DNA from: Gyromitra esculenta
Taxonomy: Eukaryota; Ascomycota; Pezizomycetes; Pezizales; Discinaceae
DNA: 64,000 nucleotides
Direction of reading: 5' to 3'
Assembly: GCA_038503075.1 (NCBI GenBank)
Contig: JBCAML010000001.1
Span: 930,001 to 994,000, forward strand
The translations under genes and the position numbers were made by a program. The notes beneath the pieces are model-generated. The model worked only from the letters and a program-made list of their open reading frames with translations. It was not told the origin of the DNA and ran no database searches. Within the stretch, counting starts at the first letter, position 1. Every line of letters begins with the position of its first letter. Shown piece by piece: positions 1-12,885 of this stretch.

Positions 1-1562
1 ACTATAGTTTTATGTATGCGAACATTAGATGTTAAACATAGCCCTCCCTACACTAAAGACCTCTAATAGCAAGATCAGCACACTAAACTGCAACAGAGAG
101 AAAGACTGAAGTGCTCATTTCAACTATCAATTTCTCCTTAATGAAGCAACCTGTCACTTTTGTGCAAGGTATTCTCACTAAGTGGCGAAATATCGCGCCA
201 CCTTACATACAGACATAACTATATAGCTCACTGATTCCAGCTTTTAATATATCGACAACCATATTAGATGACTATTTCTGGAATCGAGGACAAGGGTAGA
301 TGTAAATTTTCGAGTGATTTCCCATGAGTGGAATTTTGCGTTAGGCTTGGGAAACTACTCCCGTCTAGAAAGAGGCAGTTTATTACCAGTACATCATGTA
401 ATGATCGAACCGTAATTTGGCAAATTCGGCTTCCCATGTTATCGTCTTAAAAATTGTCTGATCGCCCGAAAACGCTGCAAAGTAATATGTTACTGGCCAT
501 GGAGAATAAAACAATCAGCTACATATGCATATAGGTTCCCAAGCTATATACGCCAAGGATCCTTCAGTGTCCTATATAAGCACGAGTATTTTGACACAAT
601 ATAGAAAGCCTAAAGCTACAGATCTCTTAGTGCCTTACTAATTTGCTATCCTATGGATCGAACAGTTTGAGCTCCTAGTCACTAAGATACTGGATCGAAA
701 CTTACAAGAAACTATACCTATGTGTGGTACAAAAAAGGGGATGGGATTAGTACAATATATGCGCGGTATCTCGATAACAATTCTAGATTAATTCTAGATT
801 GCTGCGGAGAATACGGCAGTTCTCAAAAATTAAGCTAGCATTTCTTAACAATACGGTACTAAATCTGCCCGGTTTTTTCGTACTGTGCTTACAGTTACTC
901 TCTAGGTCACCCGGGACTCTAGGCACCTGTACCTATTCTTCAAGTTCAAGGAAGCTACATAATCTTATGAACATACACACGCTAACTTATAACTAGTATT
1001 GCTAGTGGTATGTTAAGTAATTTACGGTACCTATGGCATAGAGGCATATCGATATATGTGCCTACACTATCCAAAGCGGTTCAGGCCCTCCTTCGAGCTT
1101 TCTCGCAGCGCAACTAGGCCTGATAGACCGATGATGGCGGACATTGATGGAAGCGCTGAGATCATGGATTTATTGTAGCTCGCCATAGTAGCAGAAATGG
1201 CTACAAATTAGAGAAATCTACTGATCTTCTAGTGTATAATGTCAGACATAAATATAGAATAAAGCCTAGACAAACGACTAGAAAACCGGCAGACCACCTA
1301 GTATTGAGTATAGTAACTGTCATGGTTAATGATAACCCTGGTGATGTTGGCAAACATCGCATGATGAACATTCAAAAACTGCCTGCCTGCCCTGCGCGCG
1401 CTAACAATACTCGATGGAGGTTTTGATCCTACCGTTCCGGCATTATCGATGAACCTCTATACTGATAACAATCAAAGAAGGCAAATATTTGATTCTTTCC
1501 ACTATCAGTCGCCTTTACAAAGCCGTATTACATAGATAATCGACTCATACTGTGAATATGAT

Positions 1563-1853
1563 ATGGGATCGATGGCGGAAGAATCTGTCGAGCCTGCAAT
1601 ACTAGCCAGGCCACCCTCAGCATTACTGAAGATGGATGATAGACGTCCCAAGAATGAGACTGGATTTGTACGAGCTACTTCGAGGAAGTACCTAGAGAAC
1701 ACGGTCCTCTTTGCAGCTGCAGACACAATATGTTTCGTGGATGAAGAGGGACCTAGAACGATAGACGCCATAGATAAAGTTAAGATAGTGGAGATAAAAT
1801 ACATCCATCAAGTTCAGCTGAAATGTCCAATTGGTCGGAGAAGTCCAGTTTGA
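1563..1853 (+). other. possible orphan coding remnant
   Basis: This is a 96-residue open frame with a protein-like composition: charged, purine-rich codons and few low-complexity runs. About 50 bases past its stop, another frame (from about 1893) reads AEVIVEIDGRKEG and ends at a stop near 1980. The two pieces could be exons or a frameshifted relic of one orphan gene. I recognise no family and see no convincing splice pair joining them. It could equally be a chance open frame. Confidence 0.2.
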
Positions 1854-4800
1854 TACAACCTTTACGGCTTAAACCTGCTGAACCAAGCATGGTCAGCCGA
1901 GGTAATTGTCGAGATCGATGGACGAAAGGAAGGCACTGGAGCTAAGGCTGTTGAATACCCAAAAATCCCTCACTCACCGTAAGAAGACAAGCAAGATTGT
2001 CAAAATGATCCCACTATCAGCTCATTAGATATTTCTCCAATGGTTAGGCAAGGTCCGTCATAGAATGACCGCTCTAATTGCATGTACATAGCTTACATAG
2101 AACGCAAGCACTGGCATGAGATTAGCGGAATTTATATACTAGCGATAGGGGTTGATAGGCGAGCTTGTAATTGCTAGCGACTTTTACGAAGACGACGCCT
2201 AAATAACTTGGGGTTGTATTTCTGACGATGTCCCCTTACTGCAGCTGTCAAAGCTGCCGACACTATTAGCCTAGCTACCATGCATATGTAGAACATAAAT
2301 GTTAAGCGCAATTTCCCGTCACAGAACCACTTAAAGTACAGACACAACAATCCACTAGACGATTCCTGCTACTTACTTAATTATAGCGGGTATATGTATG
2401 ACAAGTACGGTATACCATATCCCGGTACTGTCACTATATTTTCTGGCGGGGAACTTCTACCTAAGGACCAAAGAACTTCTGGAAAGAGTGCCAAATACTC
2501 TTAATTAAGAAGGAGTTCTATTAGCTCACCTGGGAACCTATTCCCGGCATCATGTAATATAGGATCTTCCAGCCCTATACTCCCGACCATAAAAGATAAT
2601 TCGACCTGTGTGGGATTCCGTATTCAGCCATGCTGTCTAAGAAAACAGCTAGAATACGTAGCGTGGCTCCCTTAAGGGCCTGTCGTGCGTCTCCCACCTC
2701 ACATTTTATTTCAAAACTCGAGACAATCTCTAGCGGTACCGGAAAATAGCGCACTGTGGAAGAAGATCTAACGAGCTCTAGTGGTTCTGATCTCTGCTCG
2801 CCGGTTTTGAAAGCGAAAGGATGATTTAATTTTGGCCTCAGATCCTCGGCAGCCTCCGTTGCCAGCGATCACCCTCTGCGTATACATACCCAGAGATACA
2901 GAGTGTTACATTTTCTTCTACGTGTGCACGCCTGTGTGCACAGAATACTTTGAGAAAAGAAAGAAGCATTCCTCTTATCCTTCTAGCTTTAAGTTTCACC
3001 TCTTATTTCTTCACCCCCACACCACTTCCCCTAGTTTTACCGCTGTGTGACCAAAAGTGATTTTATTAAACATCAATGATGATACTAGAAACACGCTAAG
3101 CCTCACGCTTTACGTGCGTGATATACACACCTTTCAGTAAAGCTTAAGGCGTTTTCTATCAGTGGTGTTTCCGAAAATGTTACGTGGCCCACACGAAAAT
3201 GAAACGAACATCGTGGGCCTTAGCTAGCGGCTCATGCGCTACAACATGTGGTCTGGGGAGTTTTTAGCTGCATTAATATCTTATCTAGGCACCGTCAATA
3301 TTACTTCTCTAGTGGATCTCGCCTTCGAAATCCTTCGGACCCATGTCTCATAAACAATAAATCTATTGCGCTCTTGCTACACCCTTGATACAAAACTCAT
3401 TCCCATCCAGGCCTCAAAATCCATTATTTGATGGAATTTTTCTGAAAATAAAACCATGGCTATGAGCGATCTTACTTTTTTCTCAAAAGTAGTGCGATGT
3501 AGTTAAAATTAACATTAAAGTTGTTGAGGATTGCGTTGCTGTGTTGTGAGCTAGCTTGTGAGCTAACCATTTTTTGCAGGCAATTAAGCAGAAGCGAAAG
3601 ACCCGTCAACAATAGATTCGAGCAGGGGCATTAGATCAGTAATTTCTTTCGCTTAAGCTTCAATCACTACATGTAAATTCCATTTTTCACTTGTTACATT
3701 CCTTGCATTGTTACTTTTATGTTGTACTCCACTTTGTTAGCGAATATATATCTCCCGAAGGCAGCCCAGACAGCTAGTGCTATTTGCTTGTCCTACATGT
3801 GGTTTTTGTTTTCGCTCCCTACATATACCTAAGTCGCTAGGTGATCGTTTTCGCGAGAAAACGTTGTTGAGTACTTAATTCACATTCTGTGGGTCCAAAA
3901 GCCTTCTCCACAGCCTTCTTAAATATATTTCTATTGAGTATTCCTCCTCCGCCTCGGTTTCAGAAAAATGCCCACTACGTATAAGGTACTATGCGGAAAA
4001 CGGGGATTGAATGGACACAGCCACACGCGATAGTGAGGGGGGTAGGCAAATAGAGGACCAGCGCTCTCGCTTCGACAAATATATTACCTGTTTCGAATAT
4101 CAAGTCAGATTGGAGTTTCCCGGGTAGTAACCTCATTTACTTCCAGATGATACTTATTATCTACTTTGGTCGGGAGGTAGCACTAGGATCGGTTTGGAAG
4201 GTACATATGTATATACGGGCAGGGGGTACGAATACCACGTCGAGCCGAGCATACTTGAATCAAGTATTGAGAATCCCGATCCATGGCATGGGGATCCTTG
4301 GAGCTGCTGCTCTTGCCTTGAAGTGCATCAACTTAACTTTAGTAACGGCCCTCCAATTAAAAAACTCATTGTGGATGATTAGGTACTCTACTTGCATGCA
4401 TACTTGGTACTCTTGGTACTCTTGGTACGTTCCCAGGTTACCATGGATAAAATCCCCAGGAAAGAGAAACGATCTCTGTTTAGCCGCAGCACTCGTTTCC
4501 CATGTATCTAATAGTTCGCTTCCAACACCCCATGGCCACCAGTCAAATAAATTCTGAAATCTCTAGGGAATCCATGTCTCATAGGATAGGCTAGGATGTT
4601 ATATTTCCGCTAAGGTTATGATACTGGGACCATTTAACAGACATATACACCCACACCATCTTTACTTGCAAGATGGAGTATAAAAAACCATCATGGCTCA
4701 TGCACGTCTAATCAATAACACGTATCCTACAGGCAGCCTTGCCCAATATCAAGTTATTGTCAGTTCCCGAAAAGCTCATTCTTGTGCTGACGGCGATTGC

Positions 4801-5837
4801 CCGCCGCCAACAAAATTGCGAGTTGGGAGTCCAGATCATATGTGCCAAGACGTGTAGTTACTCATCTACCATTAATATCAATGGCTTGGCAGACCTCAGG
4901 TCCAGCCTTATCATCATTGAGGCGGCACAGGTGTCTACTTACTGGCTAATATCTTTGGTACTAATTCTACGTGTCTGGGAGCCAGCTTATGCGGCCACGA
5001 TGGCGGGAAAATGCCGTCCTTATGCTTGGGCGCTTTGGCGCAGCAGCTGGATCTCTAACGTTCTTGGGAGAAAAGAAGAAAGAAAAAAAGGCTGGGACTT
5101 TGAGCTTATTTCTTCACCGGAAGGTGAGCTGAATTAGGGCGTTAGTTAGAGTTGGAGCTCCTATACACTTCATTTCACGGTATCTGGGGTAGCCATTCGG
5201 TGCTGAAAATACCGAGGTAGAGATTTTCTGAGAACCTGTCTAGTACCATCGAGATTTAGGATCGACTGACTGCACCTTGCCAGTCGGCGATTCACGGTGA
5301 ACTGTTTAGATAGATCCTTTCGATGAAGACGGGTTGCCGTTGTTGCACAGGGGCCGAGGTTAGAAGCATAATGCGAAGCGCCTAGAGTAGAATAAAGTTT
5401 TAATGCTTGGCCATGGAGGATGAGACACTCGTGCGACTGTTCCGGGATCGTTGCCCGAGCAGGCTTAGATTAAGTTATCATCTTCAATCGGCTGCACCTC
5501 TCCTTTTGCGAGTCTGGTGCAAGCCACCGGCTGTTACCACCTTGATAACCTACCGCTAGCATGCGATTCGCAATTCGCAATTCGCCATTCACAAACGCCA
5601 CGAACAGAGAAACAAACGAGAACTGTACGAATGGTTCTCCCGTGCACGGAGCCAGCCCAAGAAAGGTGTTTGGCCAATATTGTTGTTACTGTCTCTTGTT
5701 CCGAACAACATAAAAGATTTGATACATTCTTCCAGACTAGGAAGGTGTCCCGTCCCCGGATGGAGCGAGTGTCGTCAAAAAAAGGCTTGGGCGATCCATT
5801 CCATGCCACCCCCGCGTTATCCAATCTGACGCTACTG

Positions 5838-5859
5838 TAAGATTTAGCGCTAAATCTTA
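5838..5859. repeat. perfect 22-base palindrome
   Basis: The two halves TAAGATTTAGC and GCTAAATCTTA are exact reverse complements with no spacer. The position is intergenic. It could be a protein-binding dyad, a cruciform-forming site or a chance event. I know of no named element with this sequence. Confidence 0.9.
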
Positions 5860-6886
5860 TATCTATTTCCAAGCGAACATCAGAATGCAATAAGCCATAA
5901 AGAAATCAACCCCTACCGGTCTTAAATATTGATCCATGTAGTCGCAGCACTGCATATCAAATTAGTCTTGTTGAAGGCATTGGACAACTGGGGTTTAGCC
6001 AGATAAATCCTATTCATATCGACGGGAGTAGGCTGACGATACATTACACAATAAAAAGAAAAGAAAGAAAAAAACATACACAATCGTAAGGGGAGATTTT
6101 CGTGGCGGAATGCTGCTTACAGGGCATACATATGCACATCGGGGGCAGATTGGCGCAAAAGCAAGGCATGGAGTCTTGGACTGTGTGATATGGGGGCCAG
6201 AATATAGTTCCTGTTTGGCGGGTCGTGTGCATATCTAGAATTGGATTTTACAACAGAGGGCACGGAACACGTCTCAGCAAACTAACAACGGGGCAGAGAC
6301 TCGAACGAAGACAAGAAGATGCCTCGCTCTCTCGAACTAGGGAGGAATAGGGGTTGGTATCGTGAGAAATTTGACTACTACCAAAATTCTGATAGGATTT
6401 CACTAGGTATACGTATGTAATGCCATTTATAAGGATAGTGCCAAGTTTATCTAGTGGATGGACGGGGCTCAGAGGACCATTTAAAGGGTTTGACCATCCC
6501 CAACTGGACGTAGTTCCTTGGTTCTAAGGCTCAAAGGTACCTGGTCCACGCTCCCACGCTTCTGGCCCCTTCATCTCGCTCCGTCAGTCCGGGCCCGTAT
6601 TCGTCCTCTCCATAAAACTTCGAGACACATTATCAACAACATTCTTCCGATCCACACCAGCTCGTGACACCCTCCAATCCACTCTTATTCAGCCATATAT
6701 ATCAGTAGCACGGAGTACGTGCTCCCCAACCGTACAGAGATAAGCACATTGGTTACTGCTGCTCTGGAAATTCCATTGAAGTTGGCTTGGTTCCCGCTCA
6801 AAGCCCATTTCCTTCTGTCTTTCTGTACTTCCAACATCTTTAGTGGTTTGCGATAGATATCCTCTATCACTTCATCGTCCATCATA

Positions 6887-8623
6887 ATGGCAGACTCAGA
6901 TATTTACGCAGACAAAAAGGACCCAGCCCGTGCTGACTCAAGCACAACTCCTTCAACTCTAGAGTCTTCGGAAGGACCAGTCTTCGATGAAACTAGGACC
7001 AAGAAGCTTCTAAGGAAACTAGACTGGCATTTGGTGCCGTTTCTAGCATTGCTATATCTGTTGGTTGCCTCAAGCTCCCCTTTCTTGGGCTGTATCAACT
7101 TGTACTAACTGAATGAATACAGACTTTCCTTCCTTGATCGTACTAATATTGGCAATGCACGTCTTGCTGGACTCGAAAAGGATTTGGGAATGAAAGGCCT
7201 GGACTACAATGTATGAATTTACCACGTTTGATCACTGATATTTGACATGCTAATATTTAAGTTAGGTTGCTCTTGCGGTCTTTTTCCCTTGGTATGTACT
7301 GGCTGAAGTGCCTAGCAACATCATGATGAAGAAGACTCGACCTTCGCTCTGGCTCACGATCATCATGCTCGCTTGGGGTATTGTCATGACGCTCATGGGC
7401 ACTGTTACAAGTTATGGTGGTCTCTTGGCTGCGAGAATGGCTCTTGGTGTTGCGGAAGGTGGGCTTTTCCCTGGTGTTACTTTCTATATCACCATGTGGT
7501 ATCAGAGACATGAGTGCGGGTTGCGCATGGCCATCTTTTTCTCCGCTGCTACTCTCGCTGGAGCTTTTGGGGGATTGCTTGCCAGAGGAATCTCAGAAAT
7601 GAAAGGCATTGGTGGGAGGCCTGGCTGGGCATGGATTTTCATCCTCGAGGGGCTTGTAACTGTTATAGTTGCATTCATCGCTTATTGGGCTATCAATGAC
7701 TATCCGGAAACGTAAGAGCTCTTGACTATTTCTAGAAATCATCCGAAAGTTACATGTAGCTAACATCATCCTTAGAGCCAAGTTTTTGACCCCCGAGGAG
7801 AAGATTGAGGTTCACCGCCGGCTCAAGGCCGACAGGACTTCCTTGGCTGATGAGTACGACATCAAGTACTTCTTCCATGCTGTGAAGGATTGGAAGATCT
7901 ACGTCCACATGCTCATCACCATTGGAATATACACACCTCTGTACTCGTTTTCGCTTTTCCTACCAACCATCGTCAAGGTTATGGGATACACGAACGAACA
8001 GTCTCAGCTGATGACCGTGCCGCCTTACGTGTTTGCTTGTATCTGCACCATCGGTGGCGGATATCTCGCAGACAAGAAGGGCCAACGTGGAATCTTCATG
8101 ATCTTTTTTTGTTGTCTTAGCAGTCTCGGTTTTATTTTGTTGATTAGCACCCATAATCCTCACGTCCAATACTTGGGAACTTTCCTCGCGGCTGCAGGCA
8201 TTTACCCCAATGTCCCTATGGGTGTTGCATGGAACGGTAATAACATCGGTGGTTCAACTAAACGTGGTGTCGGGATTGCCATGCATGTTGGTTTTGGTAA
8301 CTTAGGTGGAGCTATCGCTGCCTTCGCGTACAGATCTATTGATTCCCCCAGATATTACTCTGGCCATGGATTGTTGATTGGTACTACCACTATGAGCTGC
8401 GTCCTTTGCATCTTCATGACTCTCTATTTAAGAAAAGAGAACGCAAGGAGGGACGCCTTGATGGCTGAGCAAGGTTATACCTTGGAGTCTTATACCGATG
8501 AAATGAAGGAAGCCGAGAGAGAAGCAGGCGATAATGCTACTGTGAGTTGTCACCGACCCTCATTGGTGTCTGCTTTAATGGGTTACTAATCTATATATAC
8601 AGTTCTTCCGTTACACCGTTTAA
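6887..8623 (+). CDS. MFS transporter, allantoate/nicotinate permease-like (anion:cation symporter family)
   Basis: Five exons: 6887-7059, 7123-7210, 7266-7711, 7776-8541, 8603-8623, giving 497 residues. Phase closes at every junction, and intron 1 has a perfect TACTAAC branch site. The protein starts with an acidic, soluble tail of about 45 residues. It then has the family hallmark WHLVPFLALLYLLSFLDRTNIGNA at the junction of exons 1 and 2, where the intron splits the Leu codon. AARMALGVAEGGLFPGV follows, and then the second six-helix half after a cytoplasmic loop starting TPEEK. The C-terminus FFRYTV, encoded by a 21-base last exon, is typical of fungal Dal5/Tna1-like carriers. These proteins import carboxylate or ureide-type organic anions at the plasma membrane; the substrate here cannot be told from sequence. 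It stands alone, with gene-poor DNA on both sides. Confidence 0.93.
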
Positions 8624-11600
8624 ATGAAGGCAGCGGCCATCGCTTTTTTTTTCGCGAGTAGGCTTATATTTCTTTAGGCACAATCATATAATGGGAATCA
8701 TGGCGAATATTTGGGCTCGGGTTTTTTTTTCTTTCATAGCCCGTCATTTTTGTTGTTTACACATTCTATTCTTTTGTCAATGTGTGATGAGTTTTGTAGT
8801 GTCCCTGCGGGGTATCCTTTCGCTGGTTACCTACATATAGGCTGCGCATGTAGGTACGGTAAATGATCTGGTAAATAAGATTTTCTTGAATCACAATTAA
8901 AATGAATTTCCAATATTTTTGGGGCCCTTGCCTTGAGTGCTATATCTTGCTATTGTGGGTTTACACCTAGCCGATTAACGTAGGGTGTTTAGAAAATGTT
9001 TCACGATCAGTAGCTCTTCGAACCTCTTTATGATGCACGTTCTTGATGTTAGAATTGTATTATGCTATACACATGGAGTTCTTGGTTTCTAGAAGCCTTG
9101 ATTTTATTTTTATTTTTTTTGTTAAATCGTTGTTTCATTATTTTTGTAGAAGCCCTGAATAGTATATCACTATATATATATGTACACATATTCGGAGACT
9201 AAGAGACGATCTTCTTAGACAAAGCTTAAAACGTCATTCATGTACCCAACTTTTTCTCTTAATGTCAATTTATCTTAGACCTAGTCCCTCGAGGAAACCA
9301 ATCCAAAAACTACATGTAATCCTACACAGGGAACCTATGAGTAGCAAACCCTCGCCCAGACGCCAACTCTAAAATTCTTTCTCACGTCAGCCCTAGTATC
9401 ATGCTAATTTCAACTGAATTAGACTACTAACCAATGGTGTACGACAGCGAAGTTTTCTAGCAGCCTGAAATTTCTCCAATCGCAAAATTCCACACTATTC
9501 AGTTGCCTCAATATCTATATTGATATCGTTCTCGATCAATGCGCTCACACGAATCGGAGACTATTATCGTTCAGTCTAGCGTAACTGCAGTTTCGAGTCA
9601 TTCGTTTAAAGGTGTCTTTGACCCTCAGGTAAAATTATAAGGAGTCAAGGTTTCGGGTTTATAGGATGTTGGTACGTGTGCTGTTGCCACGGGTTGATTG
9701 TATTGAGGAACGCACTCAGGAATTTGGGGGCAAGTAGGGAGCCATACTGCTGACTAATACAACGAGTGAGATTACGTGATTTGTTGTGTTTTTTTTTTGG
9801 TTTAACTCATTAATTGTAACCAGTATTAAAGCTATGACAATACAAAATAAATCCAACTACATATTTCCGTCTCCTTTCTCACATCCTATTTTCTTGACCA
9901 CATAATCTAAAGCCTACGCTTTCTTCTCCCCTAATTTTGACACACAACCAGAACCAAAAATAAAATAAGCCAAAACAAATATAAACAAACAATTAAACAA
10001 CTCTCTTTACCCTCTTAAGCTTACTGCAAGCTCAAATTCATCTTCCATATCTCCTCCATTCTTCTGCTCCAATTCACCCCGTCCTCGCAATTCATCTCTA
10101 GCAATTTCATTCTCTTCATCATCGTCGTCCTTTCTTCTTTGTGATTTATGGGTTGTACAACACCCGTGTGATTTTAAACAGTTTATGATCATTTCTCTAT
10201 CTCTGTCGCTCTAGGCGAGGTTAGATTGATAGCATCTGTTGGGTTTAGTTCAATATTGGGGCCAACGGTTACCTATATCCAGCAATTACTGCACGCTATG
10301 TAACCACAAATTTATCCCACAAAATACTACGTCCTAACCCCACAATGCTTCCCATATTTGTTTTACTCTAAACACTACCTAAACAAGCGATACACATGTA
10401 TTCAACAATACCACGATTCCCCGCTCGTCGAGCAACGAACACATCCCGGGACTGTAGCAACTTGTTGAACACAGACAACCACACAAAGACATACGTAAGT
10501 GCACCTCTCCACTACCTTGATGTCCTAGACTTATTGACACACTTTCCTATTTCTCGAGGCAGATATAAAGAACCCGAATATGCAGGTGTAAACTAACCAA
10601 TTAATCAGTCAGTGTGGTAGGTGAGGGTAGATAAACAAAATTTACCAGTAAAAGGTATGTTCAAGCTCTATATGCCTACCCTGAATACCTTAACTACTGT
10701 GCATCGTAGGCCTACGATGACGGGCTAGACACGAGACCGTATTTGAGATGCTAGTTAATTGTCTGCAACAAGACCTAAGGGATGCTTTATTGCGGAACAT
10801 CTCGATAAAATCAAGCAGTCAAGCTCCGTACTGATACAGGGAACCATACTCATAAGATCTAGACATGGATTTTCAGTTCCTGACTAAGGGAGCCTGTATA
10901 GGGTTTCTCGTTAAATATTTTATTGCTAGGACGTGCTTTCTTCCATCCTGGCGGCTTTGACTTGATCCTATGATTGAAGCTAACCTTTTCCGTCCCTGCC
11001 TTCTTGATTTTAAATTGACGCATTTACTATGTGTCGTGCTGAAGCTATTTATAGGATTTCTTATCCTTTGTGCCTCCCCTATAGCCCCAGGTTCGATACG
11101 AGTCTCTGTTGATACCAGTTTTGTGTATGTTTTCCCCGACCATACATAGATTATACTCTTTTGTTGAGCCTTGCTCAAAGTTAGTGAGTCTTACCCACTT
11201 GAATTCATTCTCTCTTGCTCAAACGCTGCTAAACCAAAAAAGAAATATACAGGCCTATATTTCAAATTTCTCGGATGCTGGAAGCCCTGCGCCGAATGAA
11301 TAAAAACATTGAAGTCGCTTATGGGGTAACGGAAATTAGGTAGCAACGGAGAGCAAGGGTCTGTGCTACGGCTCAATAAACTGATGGATTCAAATTTATG
11401 AACAAAGTTAACTAAAGAGAGTAGAGTAAGTTCCAATACGAGACTGTAAGTGAACTGGATAGAAAAACACAGAAAAACATTGTGTTCACAATACCTCACC
11501 ACCGGAAATTTTAATGTTCTTAGGACTCCCTGTGTATACCTCAGATATCCTAGGGTTGGGTAACTTGATTTTGGGAAAATACGATAGACATGCCGTTACT

Positions 11601-12885
11601 AAGATGATCCAACCCCATGCTCTCCGTTATCGCCTATTTTCCGTTACCATCTAAGCAACTGTACCGAGCAGCCAGAGAACGTCGAAAAAGTAATCCCACT
11701 CTATAGAGGTTATACAGAAGGACCCAGACGGAATAAGTAATCGGTGGGGCTTTCAAGCCCTAAGAGTATCTGAAGGATAGGACAAGCTGCGCTGCCAAGC
11801 CGATGTGAACAGGACTGGGTGGCGGCGACCCAGTTTTCTGTTGTTACCAGTATCTATCCGATCGAGATGTGGGATCAGGGGCGAAACCTTGTTTAGTTAC
11901 TGTGTTGTTGAGTAAGCCAACTGATGCTGGTTGACCTGGAGGTATTTTTCGCCTAGATAATCGCCGCGCGATCCCCCTGGCTGTCTGACTGACATGTTGA
12001 GTTTTGTAGTTCGGTTTATTGAGCTTGAGATATAAACGGAAATGGGACGAAAGTAGTTGAATCTCGGATGGGATGGCTTTCTGTTTAGCCTTACCGTCTC
12101 GGCTCCCGCGGATAGGCTGAGACATGCGCGTCAGAAAGCATAATATCTGTCATCGAGAACGGTCAGTTGGTCCGTGCAGGGTTCGGTGACTGTATGAATA
12201 CAATATTCTCCGAACAGTAACAGGACAACCAATTCTCCAGTTAAAACCTGTAGAAAAAAAGAAAGAAAAAGCCCTACTAGCGGAAACATGCAAGTTAAAA
12301 TCAAAAATCACCGAGCAACTTGAATCATGCTAATGGTTCTTCGCCCGAAAATTAATTTGATTTTGTGATAAGGATACAAGTTGTCCAACATTAGCGTTGA
12401 CTCTTCAGGCAGGGAAACGAGTTGCACCCCTGCGCAAGCGGTTCAAAGTATTTGGGAAGAGCAGTCACTCTACCAACCTGGGAAAAATTGCACACAAAGA
12501 CCGAGCATTTGTCAGTCAAAAGTCGCCCCACCTAGTGTACTCATCTCACACAGCCAATCACTGTCCTCGTTGCCCGAATTTAAAACGCGCCCAACCCCTC
12601 ACCCGCACAACCCCTCACTTTTCCCCTCCTCTTACCCTCTGCTCTCTCCCTTCCCTTCTCTTCCCACCACCGCCTGCTGCTGCTGCTGTTGTTCCACGCT
12701 CGATCGGACGACTTGCTCTGCCAGGTTCTTTTTTTACTTGTAAAGCGGTAATTCGTACGTGAATTTCTATCAATTGGCCTATTTTTTCTCGTCACTAACA
12801 GAGCTACATATTAAAGACGAGAAGACCTTTCTTCCTTTTCTATTCAACAAAAACTTCTAAGGATTTTTAGAAAAAATCCGCCAAG
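8624..12885. other. gene-poor intergenic region and eEF2 upstream region
   Basis: No convincing gene is visible. Frames such as 10007-10192 (-) and 11844-12125 (-) are short and lack domains. The stretch 8624-9300 is T-rich 3' flank of the transporter. The last 350 bases, from about 12540, form a pyrimidine-rich block (CCCCTC, CTTCCCTT) ahead of the eEF2 start, typical of fungal housekeeping promoters. One TACATGTA site lies at 9311-9318. Confidence 0.6.

Larger units (their letters stand above)
1..6886. other. gene-poor AT-rich intergenic region
   Basis: I see no intact gene here. Open frames are short, on both strands, and lack recognisable domains. The sequence holds a possible coding remnant (1563-1853), a short tandem heptamer array built on ATTCGCA (about 5565-5592), a trinucleotide-like TACTCTTGG array near 4405-4428, one TACATGTA site (3668-3675) and a perfect 22-base palindrome (5838-5859). 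No tRNA, LTR or transposase could be recognised by eye. Old mutated repeats are plausible but not demonstrated. Confidence 0.6.

Noticed and set aside
12381..12762. Two frames ahead of eEF2
   Set aside because: Pyrimidine-rich promoter or leader sequence with no domain.
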